This document shows, piece after piece, positions 16,814 to 26,117 of a stretch of 64,000 nt of DNA. Source of the stretch: Actinomycetota bacterium. Lineage in GTDB: Bacteria; Actinomycetota; Acidimicrobiia; Acidimicrobiales; Ilumatobacteraceae. Positions within the stretch are counted from its first letter, which is position 1; each line of letters starts with the position of its first letter. The stretch is from the NCBI GenBank assembly GCA_027592925.1, contig JAQCJO010000003.1, positions 1-64,000 on the forward strand. The letters run 5' to 3'. The notes under the pieces are model-generated. The model was not told the origin of the DNA, did not search any database, and worked only from the letters and a program-made list of their open reading frames with translations. A program made the position numbers and the translations under genes.

Positions 16814-19351
16814 TTATGTAGTTGCTATGGATTGCATGATGTCGACTTTGGTGGCGCGTCGTGCTGGATACACCGCAGCCAGTACGCCAACTATAAATGA
16901 CAACACCAAAATCCAGATGGTGGCGGCAATCGGCAAACTGAACGCCGAGGCACCCGAGTCGGCCAAGATAAGTATGAGCACAAAGCCCATCACGACACCA
17001 AGTACAACGCCAACGATTGCGCCAAACATGCTCGTGATAACGCTTTCCCAACGCACGGTTGTGCGCACCTGCGAGCGGGTCATGCCGATGGCGCGCAGCA
17101 GACCGATCTCGCGCTTACGCTCAAACACCGACAATAACAAAGTGATGACGATGCCAACGATTGCAATGATGATTGAGAGACCGAGTAGACCATAAATCAA
17201 TCCAAGAATCTGATTGATTTGTCCAGATTCGGCATCAATGAATTCATCGCGGCTCTGCAGCGTGCCAAGACCCTTGTCGGTTGAGGCAGCAGCGAGGGCA
17301 TCGTAAACCTGATCGTTGTTTGCTCCGCTGGTGAGTCGAATATAGATGTTGGTATCAAACAAGTTGTTGAGAGTTCCTTCAAACAACGCTCGGCTAACAA
17401 CGTACGAGCCACCAAATCCGCTGGATGCAAATGTTCCCTCCACTGTGACGGTTTTTTGGGTGCCATCAACCATTGCAACATCAATAGTTGAGCCAATCGT
17501 CCACCCCTTGGCAAGAGCACGAGTATCACTGACGAGGATTCCGTTTGCCGAAAGTTTTGACTGATCGCCCTGCACCATGTTGAATGTGATGAGACCGCTT
17601 GCAGTTGCAGGGTCGATGATTATTACAAATTTGCCTGAGCCATCAAGGTTTACCGAAGTAAAACCGAGACCAGTTGCCTGTGCTACGCCTGGAATAGCAG
17701 CAAGTTCTAGAGCGAGTGATGGTGCGAGGCCGCCAAATTGGCGATTGGCCGAACTGACGATGTAATCGCCCTGAAATTGATCGCCGATCGTAGTGCGCAC
17801 TTCGCTGCGCACACTTGCCGCAAATACGGTCATGGCAGTAACGAGTGCAACGCCGATGAGCACAGGTGCAGCCGTGCGAGCGGTTCGTTTTGGATTGCGC
17901 GCCGCATTTTGTCGAGCCATCGCACCTGTAACACCGCGAAGTTTTTCGATTGGACGACCAAGACTCAGCGCAACTGGTTTTGCAATTCCTGGTCCGATGA
18001 TGAGTACACCTGCAAACACCAAGAGCACACCAATGCCGAGCAGAACATTTGTCGCACCTGCAGCGGTGGCAGTAATGGCGCCAGCACCGAGCAACATTGC
18101 TACAACACCAATTGTTACGCGGCGCTTCACACTTCCAACATTCTCAAGTGCTGTATCGCGCAAAGCAGCTAACGGGGGAACGCGACCTGCTCGCAGTGCA
18201 GGAAGAATCGCAGACAGAATCGTGATAACAGTGCCGACAATCATGGTGAGCACGATTCGATTTGTTTGAATCGTGAGACCAGTTGTTGGTAACTCGATAC
18301 CAAACGCATTGAGCATGGCGCTCAACCCGCGCGAGAGTCCAATGCCCGACAAAAATCCGAGTGCAGATCCAAGAAGTCCGATGATCAGTGCTTCAACCAT
18401 CATCGCGACGACAACTTGGCGCTTGTTGGCACCAATGGCACGCATCAATGCGTTCTCTTTGAGACGTTGTGCGGTGGTGATTGAAAATACGTTGTAGATC
18501 ACGAAACAACCAATGCCTAAAGCTATGAATGAAAATGCGGTGAGAAACAGAGTGAGAAAGCTCAGTACGGCACCAATTTGGTCTTGTGTCTCTTGAGTGA
18601 TCTGTGCACCAGTAATCGTCTCGAGTTTGTCGGCAGGCGAAAGTGCCGCGTTGATTGCAGAAGTAAGTTGCTCGTCACTGACCGTTCCATCACCTTGTAC
18701 CAAGAATGCATCGACAAAACCAGGCTTGAGTAAAAACTCTGACGCGGTTGGTTGGTCGAACAACGCAAAAGTTGCTCCACCTGGAGAACTGACGTCGCCG
18801 TAGTTGACAATGCCAACCATCGCAAATTCGCGACTGCCTGATTGGGCATTGATGCGCACGGTGTCGCCAAGCACAAACTTGCTCGCCTTGGCAGTTGCTT
18901 TGTCCATGACCATTTCGGTTGGGCCGACTGGTAGACGACCGTCCTCAATATTCCACAATCCTGCAACACTTGCTGAGGCGATGCCACCAAATGTTGGTGG
19001 TCCGTTGTCTGCACCAATGGGCTTGCCGTCTTTGCCGATGATGCGCGCATAACCCTGTACATCAGGTGCTGCATCTTTTACTCCTGGCACGCTGAGCACG
19101 GTTTCAAGTGCACTGATGGGTGCAGATCCGCGTTGTTCACCGCCAAATTCGGCTTCGACAAAACTAGACGAACGAACATATGCATCGACATCTTTAAATA
19201 CGTCGGAAAACAGTCTGTCAAATGTGGAGTTGAGCGTGTCTGAGAAAATATACGTTCCGGCCAGGAAGCCTGTTCCAAGAATGATGGCAAGCGAGGTAAG
19301 AAAAAGTCGGCCTTTGCGAGCAAGGGTCATTTTGAGTGAAAGTCGGAACAC
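16814..19351 (-). CDS. ABC transporter permease, FtsX/MacB type
   Basis: 845 residues from GTG 19351. One TM at the N-terminus (TSLAIILGTGFLAGTYIF) is followed by an extracytoplasmic MacB_PCD-like domain, a first FtsX block (FSFIALGIGCFVIYNVFSI ... MRAIGANKRQVVVAMM), a central TM group, a second extracytoplasmic domain and a second FtsX block (ERKREIGLLRAIGMTRSQV). Two FtsX blocks in one chain are usual for actinobacterial exporters. It pairs with the ATPase encoded 5 bp upstream. The cargo is unknown; lipoprotein or peptide export is typical for the family. Confidence 0.88.
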   Translation of the reverse strand: MFRLSLKMTLARKGRLFLTSLAIILGTGFLAGTYIFSDTLNSTFDRLFSDVFKDVDAYVRSSSFVEAEFGGEQRGSAPISALETVLSVPGVKDAAPDVQGYARIIGKDGKPIGADNGPPTFGGIASASVAGLWNIEDGRLPVGPTEMVMDKATAKASKFVLGDTVRINAQSGSREFAMVGIVNYGDVSSPGGATFALFDQPTASEFLLKPGFVDAFLVQGDGTVSDEQLTSAINAALSPADKLETITGAQITQETQDQIGAVLSFLTLFLTAFSFIALGIGCFVIYNVFSITTAQRLKENALMRAIGANKRQVVVAMMVEALIIGLLGSALGFLSGIGLSRGLSAMLNAFGIELPTTGLTIQTNRIVLTMIVGTVITILSAILPALRAGRVPPLAALRDTALENVGSVKRRVTIGVVAMLLGAGAITATAAGATNVLLGIGVLLVFAGVLIIGPGIAKPVALSLGRPIEKLRGVTGAMARQNAARNPKRTARTAAPVLIGVALVTAMTVFAASVRSEVRTTIGDQFQGDYIVSSANRQFGGLAPSLALELAAIPGVAQATGLGFTSVNLDGSGKFVIIIDPATASGLITFNMVQGDQSKLSANGILVSDTRALAKGWTIGSTIDVAMVDGTQKTVTVEGTFASSGFGGSYVVSRALFEGTLNNLFDTNIYIRLTSGANNDQVYDALAAASTDKGLGTLQSRDEFIDAESGQINQILGLIYGLLGLSIIIAIVGIVITLLLSVFERKREIGLLRAIGMTRSQVRTTVRWESVITSMFGAIVGVVLGVVMGFVLILILADSGASAFSLPIAATIWILVLSFIVGVLAAVYPARRATKVDIMQSIATT

Positions 19352-19356
19352 GGCGG

Positions 19357-20127
19357 TTATTCTCCGAGATGCTTGAGATAGTCGAGCACGCGATCTGGTG
19401 TTGGCTCAAACATTTCCCCAGCGATCTTGCCATCTTTCAAAAACACGATACGATCGGCATAACTTGCCGCCACGGCATCGTGGGTAACCATCACAATGGT
19501 TTGACTCAAATCGGTCACAGCGCGTCGCATGAACCCGAGCACCTCACCACCAGTTTTTGAATCCAAGTTGCCAGTTGGTTCATCAGCAAAAATGATTGCG
19601 GGCTCGCTTGCAAGTGCGCGAGCAACAGCAACGCGTTGCTGTTGTCCACCAGAGAGTTCGCTTGGTCGGTGTTCGAGCCTGTCACGCAGTCCAATTGCGT
19701 CAATCACCTTTTCTATCCAAGAAGCATCACCTTTTAGCCCACCGAGTGAGAGTGGGAGGACAATGTTTTCTTTGGCATTGAGGGTTGGGATCAGATTGAA
19801 AGCTTGAAAAATGAAACCAATTTGTTCACGACGTAACTGAGTCAGTGCCTTATCGCTGAGCCCACCCAAGTCAATGCCATTGATAGATACTGAACCCTTG
19901 GTGAGTGAGTCGAGACCCGCCATGCAATGCATCAATGTTGACTTGCCCGAACCGCTTGGGCCCATGATTGCTGAGAAGTGACCCTTCTCAAACTGGATCG
20001 TGACATCGTCGAGGGCGCGCACTTCGCTGTCGTCGTGACCATAGATCTTGCTGACGTTTGTTGCGCGTGCGGCTGGCGAATCCGTGCTCGCAACCGGTGG
20101 AGGGAAAGAGGCTGAGGAATTATTCAT
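19357..20127 (-). CDS. ABC transporter ATP-binding protein (MacB/LolD type)
   Basis: 256 residues. Walker [11 protein letters not shown]-loop [11 protein letters not shown], signature [16 protein letters not shown], Walker [17 protein letters not shown], and H-loop VTHDA are all intact. The signature and NLDS after Walker B mark the MacB/LolD branch. A ~25-residue Pro/Ser/Ala-rich N-terminal extension precedes ATNVSKIYG. It is the first gene of the operon ATPase - permease - PPOX protein. Confidence 0.9.
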   Translation of the reverse strand: MNNSSASFPPPVASTDSPAARATNVSKIYGHDDSEVRALDDVTIQFEKGHFSAIMGPSGSGKSTLMHCMAGLDSLTKGSVSINGIDLGGLSDKALTQLRREQIGFIFQAFNLIPTLNAKENIVLPLSLGGLKGDASWIEKVIDAIGLRDRLEHRPSELSGGQQQRVAVARALASEPAIIFADEPTGNLDSKTGGEVLGFMRRAVTDLSQTIVMVTHDAVAASYADRIVFLKDGKIAGEMFEPTPDRVLDYLKHLGE

Positions 20128-20170
20128 GTTCCACAGCCTACGACCCGATAACTGCTGGCGTTAGTCGTGC

Positions 20171-20803
20171 TTACTTTGGCTGTGCCAAGGTTCGTAGGTA
20201 GGGCTTGATTGTTTTCCAGCCACTAGGGAACAATGTTTTTGCCTCATCGTCAGTAACTGCAGCGCCGATGATGACGTCTTTGCCATCTGTCCAGTTGGCT
20301 GGCGTTGCAACCTTGAACTTTGCGGTGAGTTGCAACGAGTCAATGACGCGGAGCACTTCGTCGAAGTTGCGGCCTGTTGAGGCTGGATAAGTGATGGTGA
20401 GTTTCACTTTCTTGTCAGGTCCGATCACGAACACGCTACGCACCGTAAATGTGTCGTTGGCGTTTGGGTGAATCATGTCGTACAAGTTGCTGACAGTGCG
20501 ATCTGAGTCGCCGATCATCGGGAAATTCACTGGAGTACCTTGCGTCTCACCAATGTCGCTTTCCCACTTTTCGTGCAACTCAACACTGTCAACCGAGAGA
20601 CCGATTACTTTGACGTTGCGCTTATCAAACTCTGGCTTGATCTTGGCGACGTAACCGAGTTCGGTGGTGCAGACCGGTGTGAAATCTTTTGGATGGCTAA
20701 ACAACACGCCCCATGAGTCGCCAAGCCAGTCGTGAAACTTGATCTCACCTTGCGTGGTTTGGGCGGTGAAGTCTGGGGCAATATCTCCGAGACGAACTGA
20801 CAT
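20171..20803 (-). CDS. 1-Cys peroxiredoxin (Prx6 type)
   Basis: 210 residues. The peroxidatic Cys45 is in HPKDFTPVCTTELG, with the Prx6-type Arg region TVRSVFVIGPDKKVKLTITY and a long C-terminal arm (ATPANWTDGKDVIIG). No resolving Cys is visible. It reduces H2O2 and organic peroxides in the cytosol. An AAGGAG ribosome site lies just upstream of ATG 20803. The leader contains long and short inverted repeats described separately. Confidence 0.92.
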   Translation of the reverse strand: MSVRLGDIAPDFTAQTTQGEIKFHDWLGDSWGVLFSHPKDFTPVCTTELGYVAKIKPEFDKRNVKVIGLSVDSVELHEKWESDIGETQGTPVNFPMIGDSDRTVSNLYDMIHPNANDTFTVRSVFVIGPDKKVKLTITYPASTGRNFDEVLRVIDSLQLTAKFKVATPANWTDGKDVIIGAAVTDDEAKTLFPSGWKTIKPYLRTLAQPK

Positions 20804-20816
20804 GAGGGGCTCCTTG

Positions 20817-20879
20817 GTTTGGTCGCCCAGTTGGGCAACTTGCTATGGGGCAGTCAGCATATCGGAAACCCGACCAAAC
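20817..20879 (-). promoter_or_regulatory. Inverted repeats in the peroxiredoxin leader
   Basis: GTTTGGTCG (20817-20825) and CGACCAAAC (20871-20879) are perfect 9-bp complements 45 bp apart. Inside the span, GCCCA-GT-TGGGC (20825-20836) is a second small dyad. Both sit between the peroxiredoxin start and the next gene end (20883), so they lie in the promoter or 5' untranslated region. They could be an operator pair or an RNA leader structure. Confidence 0.4.
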
Positions 20880-20882
20880 TTG

Positions 20883-21782
20883 TCAACTTTGAGAGATGTC
20901 GATTCCAAAAGCCTTTTTGAACTCGATCGCGTAATCTGCGTCACTCTCGACTGCTCCGAGGGCGATCCAGTCAGCATCGCTCATCTTGGCGCGACCATTA
21001 ATGAACTCGTGGCCGCCCCACGAACATGGGTATCGCAATTGGGGTGTATCGGTGGTGATGGCGTGATGAATCAGTGCGCCAACTTCGGTTGGGTCGGTGG
21101 CGTGCGGAATACCTGCGGCATAAAACTGCAACATGCGTCGGTAATGCGAGTCGTATGCGCCACTTGCGTTCGGAGCGTCAAGATTTTTCATAAAAATCGA
21201 CGATTTGGTGATGCCTGGTTCGATCATGACGACACGAATACCAAACGGTGCAACTTCGTGTGCAAGACCTTCGGTGAGTCCTTCAAGCGCCCACTTTGAA
21301 GTGACGTATGGCGATTGCGCAACAGCCGCGATGCGACCGACAATTGAGGAAATATTAATGATTGTGCCACTTTTGGTTGCGCGCATTTGCGGCAGCACTT
21401 GTTGCGTGCAGCGCACAACACCAACGACGTTGACATTGAACGAATCAAAATATTGCTCGGGTGTCGTTTCTTCGGTGACACCGTTGCCACCGATGCCTGC
21501 GTTGTTGATAAGAACGTCAATGCGGGGGGATGCTCGAAAAATATCGGCAAAACCTTGGCGCACGGACGCGTCATCAGCGACATCCATCTCGACCAGCTCT
21601 ATCGCTACGCCAAGTTTCTCGGCAAGTGCCATGAGTTTGGCCGCTTTGTCGAGACTGCGCACGGTGCCAAACACCCTGAAACCCTGCTGGGCTAGGTAGA
21701 TGGCGGTAGCTCGACCGATACCCGAGTTGGCCCCTGTAACGACGGCGACTGGCTGTGGCTTAGATGTTTGTTGATCGCTCAT
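20883..21782 (-). CDS. SDR family oxidoreductase
   Basis: 299 residues from ATG 21782 (MSDQQTSKPQPVAVVTGANS). Cofactor motif TGANSGIG, NNAG in VLINNAGIGGNG, catalytic Ser/Tyr/Lys in NISSIVG and SPYVTSKWA. The tail is longer than in classical FabG-like SDRs and resembles the retinol-dehydrogenase-like group. The frame extends 31 codons upstream, but that part has no family similarity. The substrate is unknown. It is divergent from the MoxR-like gene. Confidence 0.86.
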   Translation of the reverse strand: MSDQQTSKPQPVAVVTGANSGIGRATAIYLAQQGFRVFGTVRSLDKAAKLMALAEKLGVAIELVEMDVADDASVRQGFADIFRASPRIDVLINNAGIGGNGVTEETTPEQYFDSFNVNVVGVVRCTQQVLPQMRATKSGTIINISSIVGRIAAVAQSPYVTSKWALEGLTEGLAHEVAPFGIRVVMIEPGITKSSIFMKNLDAPNASGAYDSHYRRMLQFYAAGIPHATDPTEVGALIHHAITTDTPQLRYPCSWGGHEFINGRAKMSDADWIALGAVESDADYAIEFKKAFGIDISQS

Positions 21783-21860
21783 CTGCTCAGCATATTGCGT
21801 AGTTACTGTGAGAATTTCTTCACTATGCGTCAGTGAGAGGCCAGCAAGTAACCTCCGCGC

Positions 21861-23288
21861 ATGGCTCATGCGCACACACCTCCATCAAATCTTCCCCTCT
21901 CCATCGGCACATTGCGTGCATCGGGGTGGCAATCATTTCCGGTCAAAGAAGAGTTGCGACGTAATGCAGTCAAGCGCATTGCCGCAGGACTTCCATTATT
22001 TGAAGGTGTGCTTGGTTACGAAGACACGGTGATGCCGCAACTTGAAAATGCGTTGCTCGCAGGTCACGACGTCATTTTTCTGGGTGAGCGCGGTCAGGCA
22101 AAGACGCGCATCATTCGTTCGCTCACCGGATTGTTGGATGATTGGATGCCAATCATCGCAGGCAGCGAGATCAACGATGATCCGTTCAACGCTGTGTCAC
22201 GTCATGCGCGCGAGTTGGTAGCGACGCATGGTGACGACACACCCATTGCGTGGGTGCACTCGAGCGATCGCTACGGAGAAAAACTTGCTACTCCAGATAC
22301 TTCGGTCTCAGATTTGATTGGTGAAGTCGACCCGATCAAAGTTGCTGAGGGCCGCTATTTGTCGGATGAACTCACGATTCATTACGGTCTCGTACCGCGC
22401 ACTAATCGCGGCATTTTTGCGATCAATGAATTGCCCGACTTAGCCGAGCGAATTCAGGTCGGCTTGCTCAACGTGCTCGAAGAGCGCGACGTACAGATTC
22501 GTGGCTACAAAATTCGGTTGCCACTCGACGTCATGCTCGTGGCTTCTGCAAACCCAGAGGACTACACCAATCGCGGTCGCATGATCACGCCGCTCAAAGA
22601 CCGTTTTGGCAGCCAAATTCGTACGCACTATCCACTCGAGGTCGCAACCGAAATGGACATCGTGCGACAAGAAGCGCGACCATCATCGATCGGCGATGTG
22701 CAAGTGCAGTGGCCCGAATTTATGGAAGAAATCATCACGACAGTTAGTCACGTTGCCCGCTCGAGTTCGCAGGTCAACCAACGCAGTGGTGTGAGCGTGC
22801 GTTTGTCGGTAAGCAACTACGAGACATTGGCTGCAAATGCCGTGCGCCGCGCGCTTCGTGTGGGCGAACGTGATGTTGCTCCACGCGTGAGCGATCTTGC
22901 AGCGCTTGCGGCATCCACTTCGGGCAAGATCGAAATTGAAAGCATGGAAGAGGGGCGTGAGTCTCAGATTCTTGAAAATTTTGTCAAGGCAGCAGTGTTG
23001 CAAGTGTTTAAAAAACGGGTTTCCTCGGCAAAAATCGGCGAAGTAATTGCGTTGTTTGAGGGCGGCGTGATTGCCCACGTCGGAGAAGACATCGCATCCG
23101 CTCAATATATTGAACTCTTCAACCAAGTTCCACCACTGCGCGAACTTGTTGTGGCTGCAGTTGGCAACCATGAGTCTGTTGCACAAATTGCAAGCGGTGT
23201 GGAGTTTGTTTTAGAGGGATTGCACCTGTCGAAGCGGCTAAACAAAGATGAGTCTGGTTCGCGCGCAACATATCGTTCGCGAACGTAA
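21861..23288 (+). CDS. MoxR/Mg-chelatase-like AAA+ ATPase
   Basis: 475 residues. The AAA+ core begins DVIFLGERGQAKTRIIRSLT: this Walker A is GERGQAKT, with Ala where Gly is usual. The Walker B region is GIFAINELPDLAERIQ, with Asn in place of the first Asp. Then VGLLNVLEERDVQIRG and ASANPEDYTNRGRMITPLKDRF (sensor 1 and Arg finger region) follow. Together with the VWA gene 650 bp downstream it matches the actinobacterial MoxR-VWA pair (Rv0958/Rv0959 type in M. tuberculosis, by memory), thought to act as a remodelling chaperone. No Shine-Dalgarno is obvious. Confidence 0.86.
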   Translation: MAHAHTPPSNLPLSIGTLRASGWQSFPVKEELRRNAVKRIAAGLPLFEGVLGYEDTVMPQLENALLAGHDVIFLGERGQAKTRIIRSLTGLLDDWMPIIAGSEINDDPFNAVSRHARELVATHGDDTPIAWVHSSDRYGEKLATPDTSVSDLIGEVDPIKVAEGRYLSDELTIHYGLVPRTNRGIFAINELPDLAERIQVGLLNVLEERDVQIRGYKIRLPLDVMLVASANPEDYTNRGRMITPLKDRFGSQIRTHYPLEVATEMDIVRQEARPSSIGDVQVQWPEFMEEIITTVSHVARSSSQVNQRSGVSVRLSVSNYETLAANAVRRALRVGERDVAPRVSDLAALAASTSGKIEIESMEEGRESQILENFVKAAVLQVFKKRVSSAKIGEVIALFEGGVIAHVGEDIASAQYIELFNQVPPLRELVVAAVGNHESVAQIASGVEFVLEGLHLSKRLNKDESGSRATYRSRT

Positions 23289-23316
23289 TACTCAGAAGAT
23301 AACGCGTGCGAAATCG

Positions 23317-23883
23317 TTAGCCAACGAATGGCGAGCGAGTCCAAAAGTCGTTGATGTCGTAACGACCGTCAATCAATGGCTCACCTGCGAGTGACACCAC
23401 TTCAATCGGCTGAGAAAAACCCGGCAAGTTAACCGAGTTATGTGGCACCGAATACACGCCCACTGGCAAAACTGTGGCCTGGTCTGCAGGGATAAGCGTG
23501 CCGATGCCAACCGCCGCATCGCAGAGTCGCGCTGCCAAGTTTGGTGCATCTCCGATGTAGTCCTGACCTTCAAACAACATGGTGTCGCCTGTGGCGATAC
23601 CGATGCGCAATGAAAGTGGTGCGCAGGCAGTAACTGCATGGCGTTGCAGTTCCATTGCGAAAGTGATTCCATCGAGTGCTTTTACGGCCACTGCCATCAG
23701 ACCATCACCGAGATATTTGTCGATGCGCACGCCTTGATGCGAACCAACGGCTCGTGCAACCCCGCGAAACTGAGTGAGCAACTGCGCGGCAGCACCATCT
23801 CCAAAACTCTCGGTGTAATTGGTGAACCCCGAGAGGTCAACGAAAATGAACGTTCTTCCGAAGCGCATACTGAGTCTCAGCAT
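23317..23883 (-). CDS. Class III adenylate/guanylate cyclase domain protein
   Basis: 188 residues, essentially a bare catalytic domain. Metal-binding Asp residues are in FVDLSGFTNY and KYLGDGLMAV; the purine-site Lys precedes the second (RIDKYLGDG); the transition-state Asn and Arg lie in YIGDAPNLAARLCDA. All key residues appear present, so activity is plausible. No membrane or sensor domain is present. It lies on the opposite strand between the MoxR and VWA genes, an unusual insertion. cAMP versus cGMP cannot be settled by eye. Confidence 0.82.
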   Translation of the reverse strand: MLRLSMRFGRTFIFVDLSGFTNYTESFGDGAAAQLLTQFRGVARAVGSHQGVRIDKYLGDGLMAVAVKALDGITFAMELQRHAVTACAPLSLRIGIATGDTMLFEGQDYIGDAPNLAARLCDAAVGIGTLIPADQATVLPVGVYSVPHNSVNLPGFSQPIEVVSLAGEPLIDGRYDINDFWTRSPFVG

Positions 23884-23932
23884 AGGGGTGTGACCGATGT
23901 CTTGCCACAGTGGTGAGTACTAATATTCGGCC

Positions 23933-25957
23933 ATGCCATCGAAGTTCACATATTCGCGTTGGGACGGCTCGCAACGAGGCTTTGACCTCGATGCAGAGGG
24001 GCTCTTAAGCGAGCTCGCTGACGATTTGCTGTACCACGGCGATGTCAACAGTGCGCTGCGCAAGGCCATGCAAGATGGAATGCGCGACATCAACGGCGAC
24101 CGCATTGCTGGTATGCGTGAATTGATTGAACGACTGCGCGAAAAGCGTGAATCAATTCAGGAACGCGGAGATCTTGGCGGAGTGTATTCAGAAATTGCTG
24201 ACGAACTCAATGATGTCGTAGACGAAGAACGCCACGCGATCGAGAACTACACCACTGAGGCAAAGAACTCTGGTGATCAACGTCGAGCAGAAATGGCAGA
24301 GCAGTCGGCGATGGATCGAAATTTTCGGCTGGACATGTTGCCTGCAGACTTGGCAGGCAAGATTGCCGAACTGCAGCACTACGACTTTCAATCCAAGCAG
24401 GCACAACAGCGATTTGAGCAGTTGATCGAGAAGTTGCGCGAGCAATTGATGCAACAGCATCTCGACCAGATGTCTGGAGAGATGCAAAAACTCACTCCCG
24501 CCGACATGCAACGAATGAAAGACATGATGGCCGAACTCAACGCAATGCTTGAGCGTCGTCAGCAGGGTGAGGATCCGAAGTTTGAAGAATTCATGAAAAA
24601 TTTCGGCGACTTTTTTCCCGAGAATCCAGAAACGCTCGATGAACTTCTTGAGATCATGGCGCAACGCATGGCTGCGGCACAGGCGATGCTCAACTCGATG
24701 ACTCCTGAGCAACGAGCACAGTTGCAACAGCTCTCCGAGCAACTTCTTGAAGACATGGATCTGCGATGGCAGATGGATCAGCTGTCAAAAAATCTGCAAT
24801 CGATGTTTCCGCAGGCCGGATGGCAAAAAAGTTACGATTTTTCGGGTCAAGACCCGATGGGCTTTGGTCAGGCCATGCAGTCGATGCAAGAACTCTCCGA
24901 ATTAGACCAGTTAGAAAACTTGATAAAAAATGCCACAAATCCTGCTGCTTTGGCCGAAGCCGATTTGGACAGGGTGCGTGAATTGCTCGGCGACGATGCC
25001 GCAAAATCACTCGAGAAACTGTCGCAATTAACCCAGATGATGAAGGATGCAGGGCTCATCGACCAGTCGGATGGGCGCCTACAACTCACACCTCGGGGCA
25101 TCAGGCAACTTGGTGCCAAGGCTCTGCAAGATCTGTTTGGCAATCTGTCGAAAGACATGATTGGTCAACATCAGATCGACAAGATCGGCACTGGCCACGA
25201 ACGTGCCAACGATACAAAACCATACGAGTTTGGTGACTCGTTTCGACTCGACCTTCATGGCACCTTACGCAATGCATTGCGACGCGGTGGACCAGGGTTG
25301 CCGATCAAACTTTCGCAAGATGATTTTGAGATCGAACGAATGGAGCACTCAACTCGATCGTCAACTGTGCTCCTGCTCGACCTTTCATTGTCGATGCCAA
25401 TGCGCGACAATTTTTTGCCTGCCAAAAAGGTGGCAATGGCTCTGCATCACCTGATTTCATCCCAATTTCCACGGGATTATTTGGGTGTTGTTGGGTTTGG
25501 TGCAACGGCCCGCGAACTAGCCGCCGAGCGCATTCCAGAAGTCAGTTGGGACTTCTCGTATGGCACAAATATGCACCACGCATTCACCTTGGCGCGCAAA
25601 TTACTTGCACGTCAGACTGGCAACAAGCAGATCATCATGATTACCGATGGCGAGCCAACTGCGCATGTGATGTCATCTGGCGAGATATTTTTTAATTATC
25701 CACCAGTGCGTGAGACGGTTGAAATCACACTTCGTGAGGCATTGCGATGCACAAAGGAAGCAATTCGGATTAATACTTTTATGTTGGATGCTGACAATGG
25801 TTTACGACATTTCATAGAACAATTGACCAAAATCAACGGCGGGCGTGCGTTTTTCACTTCTCCTGAAACCCTTGGTGACTATGTGCTCGTTGATTATTTG
25901 GAACACAAACGCAACATTTCTCGTGGACGATCGGCGAGTGCAACTTCACAACGGTGA
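23933..25957 (+). CDS. VWA domain protein, partner of MoxR ATPase
   Basis: 674 residues. The N-terminal two thirds are helical and rich in Gln, Met, Glu and Leu, probably coiled coil (residues ~130-300). The C-terminal VWA domain has an intact MIDAS: DLSLSM, then the Thr-containing loop in YGTNMHHAF and ITDGEPTAH. The basic end (KRNISRGRSASATSQR) is likely disordered. MoxR ATPases work with such MIDAS proteins to load metals or remodel complexes. It is probably transcribed separately, because the cyclase gene lies between the pair. Confidence 0.86.
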   Translation: MPSKFTYSRWDGSQRGFDLDAEGLLSELADDLLYHGDVNSALRKAMQDGMRDINGDRIAGMRELIERLREKRESIQERGDLGGVYSEIADELNDVVDEERHAIENYTTEAKNSGDQRRAEMAEQSAMDRNFRLDMLPADLAGKIAELQHYDFQSKQAQQRFEQLIEKLREQLMQQHLDQMSGEMQKLTPADMQRMKDMMAELNAMLERRQQGEDPKFEEFMKNFGDFFPENPETLDELLEIMAQRMAAAQAMLNSMTPEQRAQLQQLSEQLLEDMDLRWQMDQLSKNLQSMFPQAGWQKSYDFSGQDPMGFGQAMQSMQELSELDQLENLIKNATNPAALAEADLDRVRELLGDDAAKSLEKLSQLTQMMKDAGLIDQSDGRLQLTPRGIRQLGAKALQDLFGNLSKDMIGQHQIDKIGTGHERANDTKPYEFGDSFRLDLHGTLRNALRRGGPGLPIKLSQDDFEIERMEHSTRSSTVLLLDLSLSMPMRDNFLPAKKVAMALHHLISSQFPRDYLGVVGFGATARELAAERIPEVSWDFSYGTNMHHAFTLARKLLARQTGNKQIIMITDGEPTAHVMSSGEIFFNYPPVRETVEITLREALRCTKEAIRINTFMLDADNGLRHFIEQLTKINGGRAFFTSPETLGDYVLVDYLEHKRNISRGRSASATSQR

Positions 25958-26019
25958 TGATTGAAGTTTGCGATCAAAAATCCAAGATCCACCAAATTGC
26001 CCAAATATTTGCATTTTGG

Positions 26020-26034
26020 CTGCCAATTTGGCAG
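26020..26034 (+). promoter_or_regulatory. 15-bp palindrome upstream of whiB
   Basis: CTGCCAA-T-TTGGCAG is a perfect dyad with 7-bp arms about 84 bp before the whiB start. It sits in a 160-bp intergenic region and resembles a dimeric repressor operator. A TTGGCA overlapping its right arm could be a -35 element, but no well-spaced -10 is seen. The binding protein is unknown. Confidence 0.4.
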
Positions 26035-26052
26035 AATGACACTGTTGTAATT

Positions 26053-26090
26053 ACCTCGGTGGAGGCGCGTCCTCGCGACTACACCGAGGT
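26053..26090 (+). promoter_or_regulatory. Structured leader (nested hairpin) of whiB
   Basis: ACCTCGGTG (26053-26061) pairs perfectly with CACCGAGGT (26082-26090). Directly inside, GAGG (26062-26065) pairs with CCTC (26071-26074) around the loop CGCGT, leaving a 7-nt 3' bulge GCGACTA. The structure ends 27 nt before the GTG start and 12 nt before the AACGGAGG ribosome site. It could regulate whiB translation or transcript stability, or be a DNA dyad. Confidence 0.5.
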
Positions 26091-26117
26091 CATCAGAAGT
26101 AAACGGAGGCAAGCTAC

